DNA of 64,000 bases, taken from Lotus japonicus. Its lineage: Eukaryota > Streptophyta > Magnoliopsida > Fabales > Fabaceae. Below, piece by piece: positions 36,287-46,431 of this stretch (its first letter is position 1; each line of letters opens with the position of its first letter). Where the stretch lies: assembly GCF_012489685.1 (NCBI RefSeq), contig NC_080046.1:44107176-44171175 (forward strand). Reading direction: 5' to 3'. Under the pieces are notes generated by a model. It was not told the DNA's origin and searched no databases. It saw only the letters and a program-made list of their open reading frames with translations. The translations under genes were made by a program, and so were the position numbers.

Positions 36287-39200
36287 ATGATAGTGATTAG
36301 CTATAATGTTAGGGGGTTGGGGAACAAAGTAAAGTGGAGATTGATTAGAGAGATAGTGATAAAAGAAAAAGCAGACATGTTGATGCTACAGGAAACAAAA
36401 CTAGCCTCTTTTGATCAGCGACAATGCACTATGCTTTGGGGAGATTCAAACTGCAATTGGAGTTTTTGCCCAGCAATCAATACTGCTGGCGGGCTACTAT
36501 GTGTTTGGAATAAGGATATGTTTGTGCTTGAAGATAGCTTTCAGGGACAACACTTTCTTGCTTTGAGAGGTTTGTGGGGGAGTGCTGGTCAGAATTGCCT
36601 AATTATCAATGTTTATGCACCTTGTGACCCAATAGAAAAGCGTGCTCTTTGGGAGGATATTTGGCAATGGAAACAGAATAATCCTGAGACAGTTTGGTGC
36701 ATAGGGGGTGATTTTAATGCGGTGAGACGGGTAGAGGAAAGAAAAGGGACTTCGGTGGGAAGTGTGCATGGAAGGAGAGAGATGAATGAGTTTAACAATT
36801 TCATTAATCTTCTTGTCCTCCTTGACATTCCCTTGGCTGGGAAGAGATTCACTTGGTTTAGGCCAAATGGGACCTCTATGAGTAGAATAGATAGATTCTT
36901 GATTTCACTTGACTGGTTGAATTTATGGCCAGATTGCAATCAACTGGTGTTGGCAAGGACTTTGTCTGATCATTGCCCTCTTCTTCTAAAATGTGTTCAT
37001 CAGGATTGGGGGCCCAAGCCGTTTAGAACTCTGAACTGTTGGTTCGAGGATTCTCGCTTCTCAGAGTTTGTGAAAAATAAATGGGGAGAGCTACATTTCC
37101 AAGGATGGGGAGCTTTCATCTTAAAAGAAAAGCTTAAGGCCTTAAAATCAGACCTGAAAGTATGGAACAAGGATATTTACGGAGACATCAATAAGAAGGG
37201 GAGAGAAATATTGGAGGAGATGGCTCGTCTTGACATCAGAAATGAGGAACATGGTCTTAATGAAGAGGAAATGCTCTCAAATAAGGAGCTTCTTGCTGAG
37301 TTTTGGAGGGTATCTCGCTCTAGAGAGTTGCTTCTTGGACAAAAATCTAGACTCAAATGGGCACAAGCAGGGGATCAAAACACAAAATTCTTCCACTCCT
37401 GCATTAATTGGCGGAGGCGCATCAACAACTTACCTGGTCTAATGGTGGATGACACATGGGAGGACAAACCTCAAGAGGTAAAGAAAGAGGTGAAGTCTTA
37501 TTTTGAAAAGCGCTTCAAGGAGGATAGATGGAATAGACCAACTCTTGACGGGGTTCATTTCCAAGGAATTTCTGAGAGCGATAATGCAAGGTTGTGCGCT
37601 GTTTTCGACCCTCAAGAGATCAAGGAAGCGGTGTGGGATTGTGCTAGCGATAAGAGCCCAGGCCCGGACGGTTACAATTTTCTCTTTATTAAGAATTTTT
37701 GGCACATTTTGGAAGCGGATGTTAAACAGGTCCTTGACGATTTTCATGCTCATGGGTCTTGGCCAAGAGGTAGTAACCCCTCTTTTATTGCATTGATTCC
37801 AAAGGTAGACTCCCCCCAAGGGCTGAACGACTTTCGGCCAATCTCTTTAATTGGATGCATCTACAAAATTGTGTCTAAGATCCTCGCAAACCGTCTTAAA
37901 GAGGCTTTACCCAAGGTGATCGGAGTAGAACAATCTGCTTTTCTCCAAGGTCGTAACATGCTGGACAGTATTGTGATAACTAATGAGGTGGTTCATGATG
38001 CTCGGAGTAAAAAGAAGCCAACTTTGCTCTTTAAAGTGGATTTCGAGAAAGCCTATGATTCGGTTAATTGGAGATTTCTTTCCTACATGTTGAGACGCCT
38101 AAATTTTTGCGAGCGATGGGTCCTTTGGATAGAGGCTTGCTTGAAATCTTCCCGTGTCTCCGTGCTGGTAAATGGGAGCCCCACGGATGAATTCGGAATG
38201 GAAAAAGGTCTAAGACAAGGAGACCCAATTGCCCCCTTGCTTTTCCTTGTTGTTGTGGAGGGTTTAAATGGTTTGCTTAAACAAGCGGTGCAACTAAGGA
38301 AGTACTCGGGGTATAATTTTGGGAACTCCGAGGAGGTAGCAGTGTCAATGTTACAATTTGCGGATGACACATTGTTCTTTGGGGTCGCTTCTTTGCAAAA
38401 TGCTCAAACAATTAAATGCATTCTCAGATGCTTTGAGCTCGTGTCGGGTTTAAAGATCAATTTTCACAAGAGCAAGCTAGGAGGAATTGCATTAGAGGGA
38501 GCACTTGCACAAAGACTAGTTGGGGTTCTGAATTGTAGGAGGATGAAGATACCTTTCACCTACTTGGGCTTATCAGTGGGAGGAAATCCTAGAAAGTTAT
38601 CTTTTTGGGATCCGGTGATCTCTAGACTTCGAAGTCGTTTATCCCGATGGCGACAAAAATCAGTTTCTTTTGGTGGCCGACTTACATTGATCTCCAGTGT
38701 CTTATCCTCGATTCCATTGTTTTACCTCTCATTCTACCGGATGCCGAAAGGTGTGATCCAAACTTGCAAGAGGATCATGAGAACCTTTCTTTGGGGTGGC
38801 GTGGAGGGGCACAAAAAACTGGCTTGGATAAAATGGGATGTAGTGTGTAAACCGAAGGAGATGGGTGGCCTAGGCATAAAGAATTGGCATGTCTTTAACA
38901 AAGCTCTTCTCGGGAAATGGAGATGGAGGCTAATGCATGAACAAAATAGCTTATGGGGGACTGTTTTGAGAGCAAAATATACAATCCCAAATCCTGGTGA
39001 CACAGTGGAAAGGAGGGGAAAAGCGTCCGAATGGTGGAAAGACATCCTTCAAACGTGTTTTGACAATCCAAACATGTGCTGGTTTGATCAAGGAATTAAA
39101 AGGAGAATAGGTGAAGGGAATGAGGTTCAGTTTTGGCATGAGCCTTGGTTGGATCAGACAAAGATGAAGGACAAATTTCCTAGGCTATTCTTGCTTTCTT

Positions 39201-39979
39201 CACAGCAAGATGCTTCGATCCGAGACATGGGACTGTGGACAAATGGCAGGTGGCAGTGGAGATTACAATGGCGGAGACTGTTGCTGGATAGGGAAATACA
39301 GGTGCTTGAGTCTCTTCTCGCCCTCTTGGACTTGGTAACTCTCACAAGAGACAGACCTGACAAATGGTTTTGGGAACCTGAAATTGATGGCTTATATTCA
39401 GTGAAGTCAGCCTATAAGCTTATTCAGGGGCCTGAGGAAGAGGAATCAATTCCGGTCTTCAAACTACTGTGGCAAAATATAGCACCCTCAAATGTAAAAG
39501 CTTTTGGATGGAGAGCGCTTTGGGGAAGGATACAAACAAAAGAGAATTTGATGAGAAGAGGAATCATTCAAACGGAAGAAGCGATGGCTTGTCCGTTCTG
39601 TATTAACGCGGCAGAAACTATGGAACATGTGTTGTTTACTTGTCCCTTTGCAATGAAGGTGTGGAATGCTTACAATAGTTGGTTTGGAGTTAGTACAACA
39701 CTTCCAGAAAATTGCAGGATGCACCTCCTACAGCATGGACAGCAGCTCTGGAGTAATAGGCAGAGGGTGGGTTCGCAAACAATCTGGCTAGCAATAATCT
39801 GGACGTTGTGGCTACACCGAAACCGGGTAATTTTTAGAGAAGGTGTGAAGGATGCTGAAAGAGTCTTTGACTTAGCCCAAATGCGTGCTTGGAACTGGCT
39901 AAAAGCACGCTATAAGCGCTTCCGATACTCCCTCTACGAGTGGGTGACAAATCCAGTTTATTGTCTTCAAATCTTGTAG
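36287..39979 (+). CDS. LINE ORF2: endonuclease and reverse transcriptase
   Basis: 1230 residues, uninterrupted. The N-terminal APE-type endonuclease begins ISYNVRGLGNK, with the catalytic-type words LQETK, GGDFNAV and LSDHCPLLL by residue 235. The reverse transcriptase (about residues 480-750) has FKVDFEKAYDSVNW, GLRQGDPIAPLLF and the catalytic LQFADDTLFF. The C-terminal zf-RVT region (about 1030-1130) has ACPFCINAAETMEHVLFTCP. No RNase H domain is present, as in many plant L1 elements. ORF2 nicks the target and primes reverse transcription there. All core catalytic words are intact, so activity is possible. Confidence 0.93.
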   Translation: MIVISYNVRGLGNKVKWRLIREIVIKEKADMLMLQETKLASFDQRQCTMLWGDSNCNWSFCPAINTAGGLLCVWNKDMFVLEDSFQGQHFLALRGLWGSAGQNCLIINVYAPCDPIEKRALWEDIWQWKQNNPETVWCIGGDFNAVRRVEERKGTSVGSVHGRREMNEFNNFINLLVLLDIPLAGKRFTWFRPNGTSMSRIDRFLISLDWLNLWPDCNQLVLARTLSDHCPLLLKCVHQDWGPKPFRTLNCWFEDSRFSEFVKNKWGELHFQGWGAFILKEKLKALKSDLKVWNKDIYGDINKKGREILEEMARLDIRNEEHGLNEEEMLSNKELLAEFWRVSRSRELLLGQKSRLKWAQAGDQNTKFFHSCINWRRRINNLPGLMVDDTWEDKPQEVKKEVKSYFEKRFKEDRWNRPTLDGVHFQGISESDNARLCAVFDPQEIKEAVWDCASDKSPGPDGYNFLFIKNFWHILEADVKQVLDDFHAHGSWPRGSNPSFIALIPKVDSPQGLNDFRPISLIGCIYKIVSKILANRLKEALPKVIGVEQSAFLQGRNMLDSIVITNEVVHDARSKKKPTLLFKVDFEKAYDSVNWRFLSYMLRRLNFCERWVLWIEACLKSSRVSVLVNGSPTDEFGMEKGLRQGDPIAPLLFLVVVEGLNGLLKQAVQLRKYSGYNFGNSEEVAVSMLQFADDTLFFGVASLQNAQTIKCILRCFELVSGLKINFHKSKLGGIALEGALAQRLVGVLNCRRMKIPFTYLGLSVGGNPRKLSFWDPVISRLRSRLSRWRQKSVSFGGRLTLISSVLSSIPLFYLSFYRMPKGVIQTCKRIMRTFLWGGVEGHKKLAWIKWDVVCKPKEMGGLGIKNWHVFNKALLGKWRWRLMHEQNSLWGTVLRAKYTIPNPGDTVERRGKASEWWKDILQTCFDNPNMCWFDQGIKRRIGEGNEVQFWHEPWLDQTKMKDKFPRLFLLSSQQDASIRDMGLWTNGRWQWRLQWRRLLLDREIQVLESLLALLDLVTLTRDRPDKWFWEPEIDGLYSVKSAYKLIQGPEEEESIPVFKLLWQNIAPSNVKAFGWRALWGRIQTKENLMRRGIIQTEEAMACPFCINAAETMEHVLFTCPFAMKVWNAYNSWFGVSTTLPENCRMHLLQHGQQLWSNRQRVGSQTIWLAIIWTLWLHRNRVIFREGVKDAERVFDLAQMRAWNWLKARYKRFRYSLYEWVTNPVYCLQIL

Positions 39980-40308
39980 CTGTTTACTGGAGTTGTTTAT
40001 TGCTGTGTAATCAACATTGTGCTGCTGTGTTTCTCTGCATCAGATTGGAGTCTGGAAACAGCTTATGAGGACTGGTTCCATGTGCTTGTTTCCCTGCATT
40101 CTTTGCCTGTAGCTGCTGTTTTGAGAACTTGTTTTGCTTTTCCCCTACCCTCTTTTATTGGCGCTTATTTTCTTGTAGCCTTAGAGGGATAGGCTTCTCT
40201 TTTTGTAGCAGACCTTTGTAGACCCTATTTTTTGGGTTTATTTCTTTGTATTTGGTTTTGGGTACACCTAGTACCCACTTTAATTCAATTTTGCTTATAA
40301 AAAAAAAA

Positions 40309-40921
40309 CAGATCAGAAGCTGCTTTGAGAAGGAAGAACAACGTACCCCCTATTAAGGTCCTTCTTCCTCTCATATATGCCCCTGTTCTCCCTGTAAGTC
40401 AATCACTTTTCTCATTCCTTTCATTTTCCCCTCTTTCAATTTGTTGATTTTTGTTTGGGTGTTTCCTTTTTTCTTTAATTTTTCAGTTCGCATAGCGCTG
40501 CGGCTGAATGTTTGAATAAATAATTTCGGACTTTTTAAATCTCTTGGGACACTTTCCAGAGTTTGGATTAGAGTTTCCAATTTTTTTAGAGTTGTTAACT
40601 TCTTGACACATCTAGCGCTTGCACTTGAATTCTCTCTACTGTATTGCAGTTTGGATAATATATAGTTGTTTTGTTGTTGAAGTGTTTTTCTTTTTATTAA
40701 ATGGGCGCTGATGCCTCCTGAATATAGGTCTTTCAAGTGGAGAGATTAATTTTCTTTGAACAGAAAAAGATACCAGCTCAAACATCTTCGTTCATCTCTT
40801 ACAAGTTGGTGAGTTCATGCCTATTCAGACATTTTTACTTTGCAATTAGCACCATAATGTGGCCACGTATTTATCAATATTCTCCTCTTGCAGGTGTCAC
40901 TCCAAAGTCCAAAATCATATG
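40309..40921 (+). pseudogene. Captured gene fragment, part 1 (three exon-like blocks)
   Basis: Just after the LINE, a block ending at 40393 reads LRRKNNVPPIKVLLPLIYAP and is followed by GTAAGT. A second block (40728-40808) between AG and GTGAGT is 27 clean codons with FFEQKKIPAQTSSFISYKL. A third (40894-40921) follows a pyrimidine-rich CTCTTGCAG and ends at GGTAAAT. Sharp splice borders and protein-like composition suggest host exons carried by the Helitron. I do not recognise the gene with confidence. No ATG-to-stop frame survives. Confidence 0.5.
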
Positions 40922-40966
40922 GTAAATCTTCATAATTTGTATTGTTCTATGTTTTCTTTTATTATA

Positions 40967-42182
40967 GGCTTAATTGTACTTTTGGTCCCCCAACTATTGC
41001 CTTCCTGCGAAAATCGTCCCCAAACTTCAAAATTAGCAAAAAACGTCATCCAACTATACATGTCGTTGCACTTTTGGTTTTCCGTCCAACTTCCGTCCAA
41101 AACTTAACAGATTGCTGGGAAATAAAATAAAAAATTCAAAAACCCAAGTATTGATTGGTTCTTCATCTTTTTCAAACTTCTTCATCATTAAATCTTATAA
41201 AACCCAGAATCTTCATCTTCATAAAACAAAACCCATAATTTTTTTTTAGAAAAAAATCTACAAATCCATGTTCCCCCACTTCAAAAATCCCCCACTTGTT
41301 TTCAACCACCGCTTCTATTTTCTTCATCCTTCCCAAGCTTTTTACTTTCTCCATCGTTGTTTCTGTGCAAGAGGCCCACTTCCTGTATCATCAACCAAAC
41401 CCACACCGTGAACCATCATTGAAGCCTCTGCCAAGCCGTGAACCATCATCGAGACCCACTCCTTCCCTCACCCCCACCTCTATTTGATGAAATCATCAAC
41501 CCAAATCGCCCATCCCCCACAAAACCCAAATCGACGCCGCTTCTCACGGCAGTAGAACATGGAGCTGGAATTTGGGGCCTGTGGCTATGGTTTAGGGTTT
41601 GGTGTTTGAGGTTCCTGGTTTGAAGTCTTGGTCATTTTAGTTCCTGGTTTTGCTGTGAATGTTGGTTTGGAGATGGAAGGGGGAAGAGATCTTTGTGAAT
41701 TTTGGGTTTGATTCTCTTTTGGGAGTGTTTGCTGGGATAAATTTGGATTTCGTAGTTGATTTGAATGTTGGGATCAGTGGGGTTGAGAAGGGATGAAGAA
41801 GAACAGAGTGTGGTGGCGTGAAAGTTGTGGTGGTGCAGTGGTTGAGTGGTGGTAGTGTGGTGGTTGAGTGGGAAGAAGAAGAATAAGAAGAATAAGAGAG
41901 TGGGCTGAGAAAGGGAAGAGAACGATGAAGGTGGGATGTTAGGTTGGTGGCGAGGGTATTTCTGGATTTCAATTAAAATACTATTTTTTTCTCAATTTTA
42001 ATTTTTATTTATTTTTTAATTCATTTTTAACGGAATATTCTGTTAGTTTTTAGACGGAAGTTAACGGAATACCAATTTTGCAACCGAGTGTAAAGTTGGA
42101 GGACGTTTTTTGCTAATTTTGAAGTTTGGGGACGATTTTCGCAGGAAGGCAATAGTTGGGGGACCAAAAGTGCAATTAAGCC
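40967..42182. mobile_element. Non-autonomous Mutator-like element with long TIRs (1)
   Basis: Begins GGCTTAATTGTACTTTTGG and ends with the inverted complement. The inverted repeat extends about 140 bp with few mismatches. A perfect 9-bp target duplication TTTATTATA lies at 40958-40966 and 42183-42191. Long TIRs with a 9-bp duplication are diagnostic for Mutator-like elements. The interior (about 41200-42000) has no transposase, only short low-complexity ORFs. Confidence 0.9.
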
Positions 42183-42326
42183 TTTATTATAAGAATAAAA
42201 TCAATAGTCTATAGCTATGGTTTGGATGGTTATTTAGATAATTAGATTTGCATTTGTAGTCATATTATGGCATGTCATTATTAAGCAAATTAGCTAGAAG
42301 CTAATAAAGCTTTGCTTTAGTTTATA

Positions 42327-43984
42327 CTAGAAATTAAACCCGTGCGTTGCACGGGTTCGTTTTTAATTTGTATTTTTTAATTGTAATATTTAAATTTGCA
42401 GAAAAGTAAGAAAGCTATTATTTAGAAGAAGATTTTAAATATATGTATAATTAAATATAATTGAGTTATGATATTCTCACACTTTCTTTCTCGAATAAGG
42501 GAAAAAGGGATCAAACAGGTAGTTTTTTTTTTTTGCTTCATCGGAAGAAAAAATAGGTAGATTTCTATTGAGATTGAAATGAGAGCAGTTTTTTTTTTAT
42601 ATAAAAGAAATTTAATTACTTAATTAGATTAATATTGAAATGAACGTGGTAGTCTACTATTTTTTTTTCTAATATTGATTTAGTCATTGCAGTGATGTTA
42701 TCGGTTGTGCTAATTTTTTTTAATCAAGATTGATGTGGTTGTTTACCATTGCTGGTGGCATAGATGTTATTTTAAAATCACTTTCACGAACATAAAAATA
42801 GATTCTATCTAACTGCAGGATGGACGTCATTTGTTCCCTTTGAATGATTAAGTTGCTATTTTTTTTCCATAATATGACAATATTGAGGAGTGAAAGATTC
42901 ATATTTTTTATCAAGAATATAGTGAGTACTACATTTTACACTTATCTTTCTAGTGCAGTATATAAATTTATGTGGCTCACACTTTGTTACTGATTTGTGT
43001 CATATAAATATAGAAATGATGATATATTTGTATGATTTCAATTGAATGAGAAGAATTGTTTAGTCAATTACCATATATGTGAAACTCACTGTTTTATTTT
43101 TCAATCATCTGCAACGGGGATATATCACTAAGTAATGTGTGTTTCTTGTTGTTGTTGATGATCTTTCTCCTGCAATAAAGAAATAAAAATGAGTAATTTA
43201 AAAAAGCAATTTTGAAATTAACTAAAATAATTAAAAATGACATACTTGTTGAAGTAGATAGATAGAGACAATTGTCATTTTTTTCTCACGAGCAACTGAA
43301 GTCTATGAAATATGAATAATTTGAGTTTGTGAGTGATTTCACTGGTTTGTTTATATAGAGATATACTAGATGCATGGTTCAATATAATACATTTCATTTT
43401 TTATTTATTTAATGTAGATAGTTGAATAGCCTCCTGACATTAACAATTTCATTCAGTTTTTGACACCGGTATTGCCATCATGCCACTATTTTTAATTTAA
43501 TGTTAGTTTTTCTTCGGAGTTACTATGTTAAGGAATTCTAAGAGTTTGTGAGTTTAAGAAAAATTGACATATATTCCTGCAGAAAATTGGACAGCAAACT
43601 AAGACCATTGCATATCAAGATTAATTTTGGTGGAAGTATGCTTTATTGTTAATAGTTTTTTTTCTTGGACTAAATTGATATTAGTTTAAAATTAACATTA
43701 AATTTGATTTTAATTTAAGGTACTGTTCTAAAACCATTTGCAGATATAACTTTGTGGTCTGTTACACTTTTGACATGAATGTTACTCTTTTGCTTATACA
43801 TATGATATTTATTAACTTTAAAACTGAAATCATTAGTGCACAAGTTTTCACTACCTGTTCATTCGCTCACTAAGCTATCTCATTAAAACACCAGTTTTTT
43901 TAATGTATGTTCTCATGTGTATTTGTACTTAATACTTAGCTCTAGCTCAAGTGAGCTTTACTAATATATAGATAGATAGATAGA
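42327..43984 (-). mobile_element. Nested Helitron in reverse orientation (element C)
   Basis: On the minus strand the 3' end is a 9-bp-stem hairpin AACCCGTGC-AAC-GCACGGGTT (42337-42357), then spacer and CTAG (42327-42330), followed by T. The 5' end on that strand is TCTATCTATCTATCTATATA starting at 43984, preceded by A. The 1658-bp interior is AT-rich without ORFs. The 5' end is chosen by its resemblance to element B's start and is less certain than the 3' end. The 144 bp between it and the MULE to the left (42183-42326) show nothing recognisable. Confidence 0.7.
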
Positions 43985-44533
43985 TTTTTTTTTGGAAAAA
44001 CCAAATATATATATATATATAATTACTTTGGAAAATAAGAGCCCCAAGTACAATATAGATAGATATATATTGATAGACATTTTTTTTATTTTAAAAGTAT
44101 TTTATCTAAATTATTTATTAATAAATATTAATTTTTTTATTTTTTTTTTAAATTTGTCAAATGCAAAGCTCAAGTCAATTTTAAGTCTATGAATGTTGTT
44201 ATTTAATATAAGTAGTTGAATAGGTTTTTACAATACAATTTTTTTCAGTTTTTAGTTTATTAAATTTTTTATTTTTTTAATGTATTTAATATAAAGATAT
44301 GTGAGCTTTTATGGTTTAATACATTAATTGCATGCAAAAAAAAGTGTGCTTTACATTAATTGTTGAGAGCCCTTTGCCTCTGTCATGCTCAGTAGAATAG
44401 GATAAAGATTTGTTCTTAAATAGAGATGATTTTGCATTTCAAAGATCATGTAACTTTGGAATGTTATGATTGCTGAGTTTCTATGTGCATAAACTGATAA
44501 AAGGACGTCTATGTACATCTCTAAAATTTGTAG
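43985..44533. other. AT-rich Helitron interior
   Basis: Simple T- and TA-rich sequence with no ORF or element ends that I can see. Confidence 0.4.
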
Positions 44534-45367
44534 ACATCGAATGGCCAAGACTTCAGTGTGTGATGTGGAAATTGGAAAACTGTGGATCAGTTTACCAGAT
44601 GATGATTTAGACAAACCAGAGGAAGTCAAAGAACAGGTAGGATGGTTTTTTCATTCATTACCTACATGTTCATTTAGTGATATTAGCAACTTTTCTAGGT
44701 GGATTTGGTTTGAGCGCAATGAATGATTTGGAAAATGACATCTTATGAAGTATCCCGTCCCCTGGCTCAAGAAGTTCCCCGATACTATAATTTATTTTAT
44801 TCTCTCATCATTTGTTACTGTTATCTCAATTGATTCTCTCATAATTATTTACACAACCCCTCTTCTACTTTCTATTAAAAAGATATTTATTTCAATTTTT
44901 CAGTGAGGAGGCCACGAATCGCCATACATTTACAAGTTTCAATGCAGAGCTCTCTCATAAGGTCAAAGGTGACATCTTCTTTTTAATTTACATGTGCTTA
45001 TTGTGTTTGTTGAAAAATTTAGTGGTTACATATTAGTAGGGATTTTCATAGGACATGATTAATTAGTTAGGATTTATACAATACTCCTAAAAAATAAAAG
45101 TTAACAGTTTAAACATTAAATTGGATATCAATGCCTATAAAAACATCCCACGTACTACAATAATTACACATACTAACTCTCTAATCTAACTCTTTTTCTT
45201 CTCTATTTGTGGCCATTCAATACACAAGCTGATTTGTTGTTGAATATATATAATGACAGGAGTGGGAAATGGAAAGACCTAAGCCAGGTGGTACAACTCC
45301 TTTTGAAGAGGATGAAGAAGGGAAACAGAAGGAAGAGGAAGAAGAAAAGGACGATTCTAAGAAGTAG
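44534..45367 (+). pseudogene. Captured gene fragment, part 2 (three exon-like blocks)
   Basis: A block at about 44534-44636 reads MAKTSVCDVEIGKLWISLPD, then an acidic run, and ends at CAG before GTAGG. A second block (about 44904-44969) reads EEATNRHTFTSFNAELSHK and is followed by GTGACA. The last (about 45260-45367) starts after TAATGACAG, reads EWEMERPKPGGTTPFEEDEE, continues as a Glu/Lys-rich tail and ends with TAG. The blocks look like the 3' exons of a host gene, possibly the same one as at 40.3-40.9 kb, but the phases do not all agree, so the copy is decayed. The product is not identified. Confidence 0.5.
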
Positions 45368-46431
45368 GACAATAGTGTCTTAAATGTCTTTTTTTCCTTA
45401 AACTATCTTGATATATTTCCAAGTGTTGCTTGCAATTTTTAATTAAGGGTATGCTATGAACATCATGTTATTGCATCATAAAGTTTGAGATTTTTTAGTT
45501 TGTCTAGCCACTATTACAATGCATGCCCTTATATATATTCAATTTTAATTGGGTTATTCATGGTAAATTCACAAAGATACAACTTTATCATTGAAGAGTG
45601 TTTTTTTTATAAATTGAAAGGGAGATTTTTTTTTTTATTTTTGAAAAGAAGAGATTTTATCATACCCTAAGAGGGTAATGGTAAACTATATCATTTTTGT
45701 AAGTGGCTAATTAGTTTTTTTTTGTTAAATGGTAAGTTAGTTTGTGACTAATTATAAGGATAGTGGTTAAACTAATTTGATGTTTGAAGAAAAAATATAC
45801 TCTTATTTTTTTCTTCATTGGAAATTAAAACAAGAAAAAATATACCCTAATACGTTTTAGTATTTTTTTTATTGGAACAATACAGAGTTTCAAGATTCTT
45901 AAATTTTTTCAAATAGTTTCAAAATAATTATTTTGTAACAATACAAATAATCGTCTAGAATTCTTAATCCTTTTACTCTTATTTTTTTTATTTAAGTAAT
46001 TTTATGAGTAAAATATATCTTTTTTTTTTTAAAGTGAAAAAGAAATATTATTAAATGATAAAAGTGCATGTGAACAATCCTCCCACGAATAGATGTATAC
46101 TAGAATATAATCCACCATGGTCATCAATTTAGGAAGAATGCATCATTAAAACCTTATTCGGAAAAATCCATTAGGAATAAAAATGTAATGAAGGAAAATG
46201 AGTACAATACTCCCTATTCCCTAAAGACCCAATAACATCCTACTCCTTTTGAGATTTTACATTAAATATGACATGATGGCAATAATTAATTTTTTACATA
46301 CCCTTTCACCTATACTTAGTTTTTTGTTTGTTTACTTAATAGTATTTACACATCAAATAAAAATAAAAATATCAGTTATGAATTCCATATAGGACATGAT
46401 AAATATTTTGAGAGTTACTGATACTACTATA
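45368..46431. other. AT-rich Helitron interior
   Basis: No gene is seen. The word TATCAGTTATG at 46370-46380 recurs at 48997-49007, after the A-run of the LINE fragment, and could be part of its target duplication. Confidence 0.4.

Larger units (their letters stand above)
34300..40308 (+). mobile_element. Near full-length L1-type LINE with two open ORFs
   Basis: A plant L1 element with a presumed 5' UTR, ORF1 (34507-36234), ORF2 (36287-39979), a 3' UTR of about 320 bp and a terminal A-run at 40299-40308. Both ORFs are uninterrupted, which suggests recent arrival. The 5' boundary is approximate, and I found no clear target-site duplication against the CAGATCAGAAGC that follows the A-run. Confidence 0.88.
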
